18,501 bases of DNA, from the NCBI GenBank assembly GCA_023438325.1, contig JAEXRB010000204.1, forward strand, positions 1-18,501, in the 5' to 3' direction. This stretch comes from Pseudomonadota bacterium (GTDB lineage Bacteria > Pseudomonadota > Gammaproteobacteria > Xanthomonadales > Xanthomonadaceae). Below, one piece after another: positions 6,717-13,218 of the stretch. The stretch's first letter is position 1, and each line of letters begins with the position of its first letter. The position numbers and the translations under genes are program-made. The notes under the pieces are model-generated. The model was not told the DNA's origin and made no database searches. It saw nothing but the letters and a program-made list of their open reading frames with translations.

Positions 6717-7597
6717 AGCTGGCGATCCTCTCGCGCAACGCCAAGCTTTATTCCACACGAAGGCTGGTCGAGGCGGCCCGCGGGCAGGGCCATTCGGTGC
6801 GGGTGCTCGATCCTTTGCGCTGCTACATGAGCATTGCGCCCGGTGCATTCCAGATGCACTACAAAGGACGCGAGTTGACCGGATTCGATGCCGTGATTCC
6901 GCGCATCGGAGCGTCGGTGACGCGCTACGGCACTGCGGTGTTGCGCCAGTTCGAATTGATGGGGGTGTATTCGCCGAACGTATCGGATGCCATCGCCCGT
7001 TCGCGCGACAAATTGCGCTGCCAGCAATTGATTGCAGCCAAAGGCCTGGGCTTGCCACGGACGGTGGTGGGCGACAATCCGGACGACACAGCGGATCTCC
7101 TCGCCATGCTCGGCACGCCGCCGCACATCATCAAGCTCAACGAAGGCAGCCAGGGCAATGGCGTGGTGCTGGCCGAGAGCATGCAGGCGTCGCGCAGCGT
7201 GATCGAAGCGTTTCGTGGCCTGTATGCGAATTTTCTGGTGCAGGAGTTCATCGCCGAAGCACGAGGTGCGGATCTGCGTTGTCTGGTCGTCGGAGGGAAA
7301 GTCATCGCGGCGATGCAGCGGCAGGCCAGGGTCGATGAGTTCCGCTCCAATCTGCATCGTGGCGGCAGTGCCAGCCGCGTGACACTGGATGCGCACGAGC
7401 GTGACATGGCCATCGGTGCGGTGCGTGCGGTGGGGTTGCGCGTGGCCGGCGTCGATCTGTTGCGAACCCGGCGTGGCCCGCTGTTGCTGGAGGTCAATTC
7501 CTCGCCGGGGCTGGAGGGTATCGAGGCGGTTTCCGGCGTGGACGTTGCCGGCCAGATCGTGCGTTACGTGAGTCGTGCCGCAGGGCGGCGACGCTGA
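6713..7597 (+). CDS. rimK: ATP-grasp glutamate ligase RimK
   Basis: RimK uses ATP to add glutamate residues to the C-terminus of ribosomal protein S6 in E. coli and Pseudomonas. The 294-residue protein is close to the usual 300. It opens with MKLAILSRNAKLYSTRRLVEA, typical of the RimK N-domain, then VIPRIGASVTRYG (about 62-74) and the DKLRCQQLIAAKGLGLP helix. The ATP-grasp core shows IIKLNEGSQGNGVVL, VQEFI, and a C-terminal LLLEVNSSPGLEGIE, whose Glu and Asn hold the magnesium ions. The start is fixed by a strong ribosome binding site, and the gene overlaps rimB by 4 bp. Whether local S6 carries a suitable C-terminal tail cannot be seen here. Confidence 0.94.
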   Translation: MKLAILSRNAKLYSTRRLVEAARGQGHSVRVLDPLRCYMSIAPGAFQMHYKGRELTGFDAVIPRIGASVTRYGTAVLRQFELMGVYSPNVSDAIARSRDKLRCQQLIAAKGLGLPRTVVGDNPDDTADLLAMLGTPPHIIKLNEGSQGNGVVLAESMQASRSVIEAFRGLYANFLVQEFIAEARGADLRCLVVGGKVIAAMQRQARVDEFRSNLHRGGSASRVTLDAHERDMAIGAVRAVGLRVAGVDLLRTRRGPLLLEVNSSPGLEGIEAVSGVDVAGQIVRYVSRAAGRRR

Positions 7598-7617
7598 ACA
7601 ATCCCGGCGTCGTGCAG

Positions 7618-7634
7618 CCGGTTAACGAAACCGG
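7618..7634 (+). repeat. Stem-loop 20 bases after rimK
   Basis: CCGGTT (7618-7623) and AACCGG (7629-7634) form a perfect 6-bp stem with a 5-base loop. No T-run follows, so it is at best a weak terminator or an mRNA 3'-end stabiliser for rimB-rimK. Its left arm overlaps the GTTAAC motif at 7621-7626. Confidence 0.45.
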
Positions 7635-7642
7635 AAAGCCGA

Positions 7643-7659
7643 TTTAACAACTTCTTAAT
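7643..7659 (+). promoter_or_regulatory. Candidate PmrA/QseB-type response-regulator box
   Basis: TTTAAC and CTTAAT are separated by 5 bases, giving an 11-bp repeat period. This fits the yTTAAn-N5-yTTAAn direct repeat known for PmrA/BasR and QseB, members of the OmpR family. A further half-site-like GTTAAC lies at 7621-7626, exactly two periods upstream. A possible -10 (TAGCCT, 7671-7676) follows 11 bases downstream, so a bound dimer would cover the -35 position. An OmpR-family regulator gene lies about 760 bases downstream. Confidence 0.45.
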
Positions 7660-7681
7660 CGCCTCCTGCGTAGCCTGCGTC

Positions 7682-7798
7682 CTGCCAGTGTGATCCAGAC
7701 ACTCCTAAGGTTGGCTGGCAGTATTGCGGTAATCGGGGCAGCAACTTCGGCCTGCGTGAACCGGCGTCCCCCCGCCGCTTCCGCGGGCCTTTTTATTT
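7682..7798 (+). ncRNA. Candidate small RNA gene, about 115 nt, family not recognised
   Basis: The stretch begins with CTGCCAG (7682-7688), which pairs perfectly with CTGGCAG (7715-7721). A nested short hairpin, GTGT/ACAC, lies at 7688-7702. Between the inner and outer stems is an exposed TCCTAAGG. A second group of short pairings is possible at 7727-7763 (CGGT/ACCG enclosing GCAG/CTGC). The stretch ends at a GC hairpin plus T-run (7771-7798). The predicted start, about 6-7 bases after the TAGCCT at 7671-7676, falls on the first stem base. There is no ATG inside, and the short frames present are not convincing. It might instead be the leader of the gene at 7841, with a terminator acting as attenuator. 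It matches no Rfam family I can name. Confidence 0.4.
7771..7798 (+). terminator. Intrinsic terminator
   Basis: CCCGC (7771-7775) pairs with GCGGG (7783-7787) around a 7-base loop and is followed by CCTTTTTATTT. It lies 42 bases before the next start codon, so it would end transcription coming from rimK or from the candidate small RNA. Confidence 0.65.
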
Positions 7799-7840
7799 GC
7801 TAGCATTCCTCATCCCATACCGCTCCTCTGGAGAATTCGC

Positions 7841-8326
7841 ATGTTCGCAAACTTCAAAAAGGCTGCAGCCGTGATGGTGTTGCCTTTCGCTCTCATGGCG
7901 GCAGGTTCGGCGTGGGCGGATGATCAGGCGGGGGCGGAGCTTACTTACGATGAATTCCTTGTTCAGAAGGCACAGATCGAGAAAGATCTGGATTCTGGCC
8001 AGCGCTACGCCAAATTGGACAAGACGAAGAAAAGCGAGCTGCGAGAGCTGCTGATGCGTATGGATTCACGCTTGACCGGGCACGTTTCCAGCAGCGAGCT
8101 GTCGGACGATGAGCAGGTCAGGTTGTTCAACGAGCAGGAACGGATCAATACCCTGCTCGGGGTAAATTCGGAAAGGGAGCGCGTGGTATGCCGTCGCGAG
8201 CGCAAGACCGGCTCCAACCGCACGTCCAATGTCTGCCGTACTACTGCTGAAATCGAGCGCGAACGGGAGCGTACGCTGCATGATTTGCGCCGCGTGCGCA
8301 CGGGCATCGGGGCGCCGAACGGTTGA
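7841..8326 (+). CDS. Small exported protein of unknown function
   Basis: I do not recognise an established family. The 161-residue protein begins with a clear signal peptide: Lys-Lys at 6-7, a hydrophobic core, and a likely cut after AWA (Ala26). The mature part is about 135 residues, highly charged, rich in Glu, Arg, Lys and Asp, and probably helical. It has a pair of cysteines in the segment VCRRERKTGSNRTSNVC (about 115-131); such a Cys-x(n)-TGS-x(n)-Cys arrangement recurs in small exported proteins of Xanthomonadaceae, by my recollection. GGAG lies at 7831-7834, before the ATG. It sits between the candidate small RNA and a two-component system, which suggests, but does not show, that it is an envelope-stress or regulon member. 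Confidence 0.8.
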   Translation: MFANFKKAAAVMVLPFALMAAGSAWADDQAGAELTYDEFLVQKAQIEKDLDSGQRYAKLDKTKKSELRELLMRMDSRLTGHVSSSELSDDEQVRLFNEQERINTLLGVNSERERVVCRRERKTGSNRTSNVCRTTAEIERERERTLHDLRRVRTGIGAPNG

Positions 8327-8335
8327 TTTCCCCGT

Positions 8336-8357
8336 GCTGCCGTATCACTGCGGCAGC
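8336..8357 (+). terminator. Perfect 7-bp stem-loop between the exported protein gene and the response regulator
   Basis: GCTGCCG (8336-8342) and CGGCAGC (8351-8357) pair perfectly around an 8-base loop. Only a weak T-rich tail (TTGACAGTTT) follows, so termination may be partial. The TTGACA at 8358-8363 is a perfect -35 hexamer, but no good -10 lies 16-18 bases further on. Confidence 0.45.
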
Positions 8358-8415
8358 TTGACAGTTTCAAACTAAGGGCGTTCGCTTGCGGCGCCGATCA
8401 AGGCTTTGAACCCCC

Positions 8416-9099
8416 ATGCGCATCCTTGTCATCGAAGACAATACCGACATCGCCGCCAACCTTGGGGATTACCTTGAGGATCGCGGGCACACGGTGGATT
8501 TCGCCGGGGACGGCATCACCGGGTTGCATCGCGCCATCGTCGACGACTTTGACACCATCATTCTCGATCTCAACCTGCCTGGCATGGATGGTCTGGAGGT
8601 CTGCCGCAAGCTGCGGCAAGAGGCGCGAAAACAGACGCCGGTACTGATGCTGACGGCACGCGATGCGCTTGAACAGAAGCTGGCGGGATTCGAGTCGGGG
8701 GCCGATGACTACCTCGTCAAGCCGTTCGCCTTGCAGGAGCTGGAGGCGCGCCTTGCCGTTCTGTTGCGGCGTGGGCGCGGTAACGCCTCGCGTGTTCTGA
8801 GCGTGGCCGATCTGGAATACAACCTCGATACCTTGGAAGTATCGCGTGCCGGCAAGGCTGTGACGCTCAATCCCACGGCGCTGAAGATTCTCCAGGTGCT
8901 GATGGAGGCTTCGCCGGCCGTAGTGACACGACAGGAGCTTGAAACCCGCGTTTGGGGCGAGGAATTGCCGGATTCGGACAGCCTGCGCGTGCACATCCAC
9001 GGTCTGCGTGCGGCGGTGGACAAGCCATTCGGGAAGCCGTTGATCCAGACCCGGCATGGCATCGGCTACCGTCTGGCGGATGTCGAAGCGGCGGCGTGA
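8416..9099 (+). CDS. OmpR-family response regulator (PmrA/QseB-like)
   Basis: This DNA-binding response regulator has 227 residues. The receiver domain (1 to about 115) has the acidic pocket Glu7-Asp8, phospho-acceptor Asp51 in ILDLNLPGMDG, Thr80 in LMLTARD and Lys102 in LVKPF, all needed for phosphorylation and switching. The C-terminal winged helix (about 125-222) carries LNPTALKILQVL and ends in the typical RGIGYRL-like block (TRHGIGYRL). It overlaps the downstream histidine kinase gene by 4 bp (GTGA), so the pair should be made together. The signal and targets are unknown. The TTAA-repeat box at 7643-7659 is a candidate target, by position and family only. Confidence 0.92.
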   Translation: MRILVIEDNTDIAANLGDYLEDRGHTVDFAGDGITGLHRAIVDDFDTIILDLNLPGMDGLEVCRKLRQEARKQTPVLMLTARDALEQKLAGFESGADDYLVKPFALQELEARLAVLLRRGRGNASRVLSVADLEYNLDTLEVSRAGKAVTLNPTALKILQVLMEASPAVVTRQELETRVWGEELPDSDSLRVHIHGLRAAVDKPFGKPLIQTRHGIGYRLADVEAAA

Positions 9100-10403
9100 G
9101 CCTTCCGGTGTCTCGTCCACGGCATCGCCAGCGCCTGCGGGCGCGCATCATCATTTCGTTCCTGTTGCTGGGCTTCGGCCTGACCGCGCTGTTTGCCGTC
9201 TCGACGCTGGCTCTGCGTGAGCGTATCGAAAATCAGCTCGTGGTCGATTGGCTGGGTGAAGAAGCCAGCAGCTATCTGGAGTTCAAGCGCAAGAATCCGT
9301 CGGAGTACGCGGCCTATGGTTTGCAGGAACAGCAGATCGAGATGTTCGCGTTCCGCCCGGGCAGCCCGCAGATTCCGCTGGCCTGGCGCAATCTTCCGGC
9401 GGGTGTGCACGATTGGCGCGATCCGGATAGCGCCGGACGCGAGGCCGATTTCAAGCTGGCCGTGGCACGTGCCCCGGACATCGTCACCTTTGTGAAATAC
9501 GGGTACGGCCGTCAGGCGCTCGGTGCGCAGCAGCTGATGGTGTTGCTGGGATTGAGCGTGGTGGCGTTCACGCTGCTGGCTTGGGTGATCGGCTTGTGGT
9601 CGTCGCGCCGGGTGATGCGTCCGGTGGCAGATCTTGCCGCGCGCGTGGAGGCGTTCCGCAACCAATCCGCACGCGAGCCTCTGGCGCCACATTTTGCGGA
9701 GGATGAAGTCGGCCAGCTCGCCGGGGCATTGGACGATTACGCCGATCAGCTTACCGAGCGCGTCGCACGTGATCGCGAGTTCAATGCCGATGTCAGCCAC
9801 GAGCTGCGCACCCCGCTGGCGGTCATCAGTGGTGCGACCGAGTTGTTGCTGTCGGCTCCTGAGCTTCCTGAAAAAACCCGGCAGCGCCTGTTGCGCATTG
9901 CGCGCGCCACCCAGCAATGTACCGATCTCACCACCGCGCTCCTGATGCTTTCGCGCAACGAGCGCGGCAGTGGGCGCACCGATGTGCGCAAACTGGTGGA
10001 GGTTCAGGCCGAGGCCAATCGCGTGCACCTGGCGAACAAACCGGTGACGATGCGCGTGGAGGGGCAGCACGATGTGTTCGTCGAGGCGCCTGAGGCCGTG
10101 CTTTCGGTGGCGCTGAGCAATCTGGTTGGCAATGCCTGCAAATACACCGCTGAAGGTGAAGTGGTGGTCACGGTGCTGGCCGATCGCATCGAAGTGACCG
10201 ATACGGGCCCCGGGATCGATGCCGACGATGCCGAGCGATTGTTCGAGCGTGGTTATCGCGGTACCAGTTCGCAAGGCAGCAAGGGCGCGGGCATCGGCCT
10301 GGCCATCGTGCGCCGACTTTGCGAGTTGTATGGCTGGCGCGTTGGCTTGCGCCCGCGCCCGGATGCGCGCGGCAGCATCGCGACGCTGGAGTTCGAGCCC
10401 TGA
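9096..10403 (+). CDS. Membrane sensor histidine kinase, partner of the upstream regulator
   Basis: This is a 435-residue class I sensor kinase if read from GTG 9096, which overlaps the regulator stop; GTG 9108 is possible too. Transmembrane helices lie at about 17-40 and 147-169, enclosing a periplasmic domain of roughly 105 residues that I cannot assign to a sensor family. A HAMP-like segment follows (about 170-222). The dimerisation box FNADVSHELRTPLAVI has the phospho-acceptor His235. The ATP-binding domain shows the N box with Asn346 (NLVGNACKY), DTGPGI (369-374) and GAGIGLAIV (397-405). All catalytic blocks are intact. The same frame is open upstream to 8952, but that part is inside the regulator gene. 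Confidence 0.92.
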   Translation: MSLPVSRPRHRQRLRARIIISFLLLGFGLTALFAVSTLALRERIENQLVVDWLGEEASSYLEFKRKNPSEYAAYGLQEQQIEMFAFRPGSPQIPLAWRNLPAGVHDWRDPDSAGREADFKLAVARAPDIVTFVKYGYGRQALGAQQLMVLLGLSVVAFTLLAWVIGLWSSRRVMRPVADLAARVEAFRNQSAREPLAPHFAEDEVGQLAGALDDYADQLTERVARDREFNADVSHELRTPLAVISGATELLLSAPELPEKTRQRLLRIARATQQCTDLTTALLMLSRNERGSGRTDVRKLVEVQAEANRVHLANKPVTMRVEGQHDVFVEAPEAVLSVALSNLVGNACKYTAEGEVVVTVLADRIEVTDTGPGIDADDAERLFERGYRGTSSQGSKGAGIGLAIVRRLCELYGWRVGLRPRPDARGSIATLEFEP

Positions 10404-10428
10404 ATGACGCGGAGGGGGCGGAATCGGT

Positions 10429-10434
10429 GACAAT
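10429..10434 (+). promoter_or_regulatory. Possible -10 box of ruvB, implying a nearly leaderless mRNA
   Basis: GACAAT is 7 bases before the ruvB ATG, so transcription would begin at or next to the start codon. A GGAGGGGGCGGA purine run (10411-10422) lies 19 bases before the ATG, too far for a usual Shine-Dalgarno. The -35 is not convincing. Confidence 0.25.
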
Positions 10435-10440
10435 GCTCCG

Positions 10441-11463
10441 ATGACTTCCGACCGCATCATTGCCGCCGGCGCCACCTCCGAGGATGCCGCCGCCGAAGCC
10501 CACATCCGCCCGCGCTCACTGGATGAATACCTCGGCCAGCAAGCCGTGCGCGAACAGTTGCGCATCTATATCGAGGCCGCCAAGCAACGTGGCGAGGCGC
10601 TCGATCATGTGCTGATCTTCGGCCCGCCCGGTTTGGGCAAGACCACGCTTTCCAACGTGATCGCCAACGAGTTGGGCGTAAATCTGCGCCAGACCTCCGG
10701 CCCGGTGATCGAAAAGGCCGGCGATCTGGCGGCACTCCTGACCAACCTCCAGCCGCACGATGTGCTCTTCATTGACGAGATCCACCGTATGCAGCCGGTG
10801 ATCGAGGAAGTGTTGTATCCGGCGATGGAGGACTACCAGATCGACATCATGATCGGCGAAGGCCCGGCCGCGCGCTCGATCAAGCTGGATCTGCCGCCTT
10901 TCACCTTGATTGGTGCGACCACGCGTGCGGGACTTCTCACCGCACCCTTGCGGGATCGTTTCGGCATCGTGCAGCGCCTGGAGTTTTACACGGCGGAAGA
11001 ACTGACCCGCATCGTGCGGCGTTCGGCGCAGATTCTCGGCATCGCCTGCGAACCGGAAGGCGCCGGGGAAATCGCCCGCCGTTCACGCGGCACCCCGCGC
11101 ATTGCCAATCGCCTGCTGCGCCGTGTGCGCGATTACGCGCAGGTGAAGGGCGATGGCGTCATCACCCGTGCCATCGCGGATGCTGCGATGGCAATGCTGA
11201 AGGTGGATCCGGAAGGTTTCGATCAACTCGATCGCCGCATGCTGAGCACCATCATCGAGAGTTTCGATGGCGGCCCGGTGGGGATCGAATCCCTCGCTGC
11301 GGCATTGAGCGAGGAGCGTGGCACGCTGGAGGACGTGATCGAGCCTTATCTGATCCAGCAGGGCTACCTCATCCGCACCGCGCGGGGTCGCATGGCCAGT
11401 GCCAAGGCTTACCAGCACCTTGGCTTGACGCCCCGCACGCGGGAGTCGGGAGATCTGTTTTGA
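10441..11463 (+). CDS. ruvB: Holliday junction branch-migration helicase subunit RuvB
   Basis: RuvB is the hexameric AAA+ motor that drives branch migration of Holliday junctions together with RuvA, feeding RuvC. The 340-residue protein has the usual length. Visible are RPRSLDEYLGQ (23-33), the Walker A GPPGLGKT (61-68), Walker B with IDEIH (111-115), the sensor 1 GATTRAGLL segment, the SRGTPRIANRLLRRVRDYA sensor 2 region, and a C-terminal winged helix ending in TPRTRES. In many relatives ruvA and ruvC lie just upstream; here a two-component system precedes it instead. The stop overlaps the TTG start of ybgC by 4 bp. Confidence 0.97.
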   Translation: MTSDRIIAAGATSEDAAAEAHIRPRSLDEYLGQQAVREQLRIYIEAAKQRGEALDHVLIFGPPGLGKTTLSNVIANELGVNLRQTSGPVIEKAGDLAALLTNLQPHDVLFIDEIHRMQPVIEEVLYPAMEDYQIDIMIGEGPAARSIKLDLPPFTLIGATTRAGLLTAPLRDRFGIVQRLEFYTAEELTRIVRRSAQILGIACEPEGAGEIARRSRGTPRIANRLLRRVRDYAQVKGDGVITRAIADAAMAMLKVDPEGFDQLDRRMLSTIIESFDGGPVGIESLAAALSEERGTLEDVIEPYLIQQGYLIRTARGRMASAKAYQHLGLTPRTRESGDLF

Positions 11464-11888
11464 ACGATTCGCGTACGTTCAGCTTCCCGATACGGGTGTA
11501 TTGGGAAGATACCGATGCCGGCGGTGTGGTGTACCACGCCGCCTACGTGTGTTTTCTGGAGCGTGCGCGGAGCGAGTGGCTGCGCTCGCTCGGCGTATCG
11601 CAGCAAACCTTGCGCGCGTGCGACGATGTGGTGTTCGCGGTGCGCGGCATGCAACTGGATTTCCTCGCCCCGGCGCGGCTGGACGATGCGCTGGACGTGG
11701 AAGTGCGCATTGCGCAGGTCGGCCGTGCCAGCATGGTGTTCGAGCAGCGCATCGTGCGGGCTGCCGATGCGCGCGTGTTGATCGAAGCGACGGTGCGTGT
11801 GGCCTGTTTGACCGGTTCCACCTTCAAGCCGCGCCCATTGCCTGAAACACTGCGTCGTCGTTTTCAGGATCCAACTCAATCCGATTGA
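11460..11888 (+). CDS. ybgC: Acyl-CoA thioesterase YbgC (Tol-Pal cluster)
   Basis: YbgC is a hotdog-fold thioesterase that hydrolyses acyl-CoA and is almost always encoded with tol-pal genes. The 142-residue protein contains YWEDTDAGGVVYHAAY (14-29), with the catalytic Asp19 and the conserved His26, then the FLERARSEWLRSLG helix. I take the TTG at 11460 as the start, because the family begins only a few residues before this motif and no ATG is available; GGGAG within the end of ruvB serves as ribosome binding site. The TTG overlaps the ruvB stop. It is followed by a 44-base gap with a perfect dyad before tolQ. Confidence 0.92.
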   Translation: MNDSRTFSFPIRVYWEDTDAGGVVYHAAYVCFLERARSEWLRSLGVSQQTLRACDDVVFAVRGMQLDFLAPARLDDALDVEVRIAQVGRASMVFEQRIVRAADARVLIEATVRVACLTGSTFKPRPLPETLRRRFQDPTQSD

Positions 11889-11904
11889 CTGGCCACATGG
11901 CCAG
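11889..11904 (+). promoter_or_regulatory. 16-bp perfect dyad between ybgC and tolQ, possible operator or hairpin
   Basis: CTGGCCA and TGGCCAG are exact reverse complements separated by two bases. The dyad begins right after the ybgC stop and overlaps a -35-like TTGACT (11885-11890) for which I find no good -10. As RNA it could form a 6-bp stem with a 4-base loop. It may be a regulator site for tolQRAB or an mRNA processing element. Confidence 0.45.
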
Positions 11905-11920
11905 GCACGATCCAACCAGT

Positions 11921-11926
11921 GAGGTG
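11921..11926 (+). promoter_or_regulatory. Shine-Dalgarno of tolQ
   Basis: GAGGTG lies 6 bases before the first of two adjacent ATG codons (11933 and 11936), either of which could serve as the start. Confidence 0.6.
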
Positions 11927-11932
11927 CGATAG

Positions 11933-12703
11933 ATGATGTTCCTGGCGTTGTTGCAGTCCGCCGCTCCGGCCGTAGCCGAATCGCTGCCGGAAGCGGCCGT
12001 TCCCGGCCTGCCGCCCGCCCCCGTCGATGGCGGTCTGGATTACCTGCATCTGATCCTGCACGCCAGCATCCCGGTGCAACTGGTGCTTGCGCTGCTGGTG
12101 CTGGCGTCGATCGCTTCGTGGGTCATCATTTTCCGCAAGCGCAAGGTACTGGGCGACGCCAACGACGAGGCCGACGAGTTCGAGGAGCGTTTCTGGTCCG
12201 GTGGTGATCTGGCGGCCCTGTTCCGTCAGGTTTCCGGCGGCGATCAGCGTCCTACGGGCCTTGCCGCGATCTTCGAGGCCGGCTTCCGCGAGTTCGCACG
12301 CCTGCGGCAGAAGCGCGGCATGGATTCGCGCTTCCAGATTGAAGGTGCGCAGCGCGCCATGCGCGCCAGCCTGGCGCGCGAGGTGGATGCATTGGAGAGC
12401 AATCTGGAGCTGCTCGCCAACGTGGGTTCGATCAGTCCTTACGTTGGTTTGTTCGGAACGGTCTGGGGCATCATGATTTCCTTCCACGGCCTGGCCTCGA
12501 TGAAGGAAGCCACCATCGCCACCGTGGCGCCCGGCATTTCCGAAGCCTTGATCGCCACCGCGATGGGCCTGTTCGCCGCGATCCCGGCGGTCTGGGCCTA
12601 CAACCGCTTCGCCACCAAGGTGGATCGCATCAGTGTGCGCTATGAGGCGTTTGCCGAAGAGTTCAGTTCCATCCTCCAGCGCCAGTCGCAGGACGAATAT
12701 TGA
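11933..12703 (+). CDS. tolQ: Tol-Pal system proton channel subunit TolQ
   Basis: TolQ forms the inner-membrane, proton-driven motor with TolR and powers TolA. The 256-residue protein has three membrane helices at about 45-67, 163-185 and 203-225, with the large cytoplasmic loop between the first two. The conserved VGLFGTVWGI (171-180) and GISEALIATAMGLFAAIPAV (201-220) helices, with Thr176 and Thr209, line the channel in the MotA/TolQ/ExbB family. It carries an N-terminal extension of some 25 residues relative to E. coli TolQ, hydrophobic at its start and Pro/Ala-rich afterwards. This part should lie on the periplasmic side. Confidence 0.96.
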   Translation: MMFLALLQSAAPAVAESLPEAAVPGLPPAPVDGGLDYLHLILHASIPVQLVLALLVLASIASWVIIFRKRKVLGDANDEADEFEERFWSGGDLAALFRQVSGGDQRPTGLAAIFEAGFREFARLRQKRGMDSRFQIEGAQRAMRASLAREVDALESNLELLANVGSISPYVGLFGTVWGIMISFHGLASMKEATIATVAPGISEALIATAMGLFAAIPAVWAYNRFATKVDRISVRYEAFAEEFSSILQRQSQDEY

Positions 12704-12724
12704 TCCGCTGCGACCGACCCCGCC

Positions 12725-12754
12725 GGCCCGCTGTGCGCGTTGATGCACGGGGCC
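12725..12754 (+). repeat. Stem-loop in the tolQ-tolR gap
   Basis: GGCCC (12725-12729) pairs with GGGCC (12750-12754), and GTGC (12733-12736) pairs with GCAC (12745-12748) inside, with a small internal loop and an 8-base loop. No T-run follows, so it may stabilise the upstream message or tune the tolQ:tolR ratio rather than terminate. Confidence 0.45.
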
Positions 12755-12791
12755 TGCGACCAGACGCCGATGCCCGAACTGGAATACACCC

Positions 12792-13214
12792 ATGAGCATG
12801 CGCACCCGCAAGCGCCGCAAGCTGAAAGCCGATATCAACGTCGTGCCTTACATCGACGTGATGTTGGTGTTGTTGATCATCTTCATGGTCACCGCGCCAC
12901 TGTTGCAGTTGGGCGTGGACGTGAAGCTGCCGCAGGCCGACGCACGCGGCATCCAGGCGCCGAAGGATCCTGTCGTGGTCGGCGTCACCCGTGACGGGCG
13001 TTATCTGCTCAAGCTTGAAGGGCAGGGCGTGGAGGAGATGGACGAGGTCGCGCTGGAAACCCGCATCGCCGCTTTCGTGCGGCAGAATCCGGAAACTGCG
13101 GTGTTCATCGATGGCGACATGGATGCCTCCTACTCGCTGATTTACCGTGCGATGGCGGCCCTGCAGCGCGCCGGTGCCACGCGCATCACTTTCCGCGGCG
13201 AGCCCGCGCGCTGA
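12792..13214 (+). CDS. tolR: Tol-Pal system protein TolR
   Basis: TolR is the second motor subunit. It has one N-terminal membrane helix and a periplasmic domain that dimerises and contacts peptidoglycan. The 140-residue protein starts with a basic cytoplasmic tail, then the helix INVVPYIDVMLVLLIIFMV (15-33) with the proton-carrying Asp22. The periplasmic part (about 42-140) contains FIDGDMDASYSLIYRAMAALQRAGA, the typical C-terminal block. It begins 88 bases after tolQ, a large gap for this operon, with only a GGA 9-11 bases before the ATG. Translation may be weaker than that of tolQ, which would suit the lower TolR number in the motor. Confidence 0.96.
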   Translation: MSMRTRKRRKLKADINVVPYIDVMLVLLIIFMVTAPLLQLGVDVKLPQADARGIQAPKDPVVVGVTRDGRYLLKLEGQGVEEMDEVALETRIAAFVRQNPETAVFIDGDMDASYSLIYRAMAALQRAGATRITFRGEPAR

Positions 13215-13218
13215 AGTG

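Noticed and set aside
7756..7803. Short GTG-started frame of 15 codons inside the candidate small RNA
   Set aside because: It has no ribosome binding site and runs through the terminator hairpin.
8358..8386. TTGACA as a promoter for the two-component genes
   Set aside because: The hexamer is perfect, but the bases 16-18 positions downstream (around TTCGCT) do not resemble a -10.
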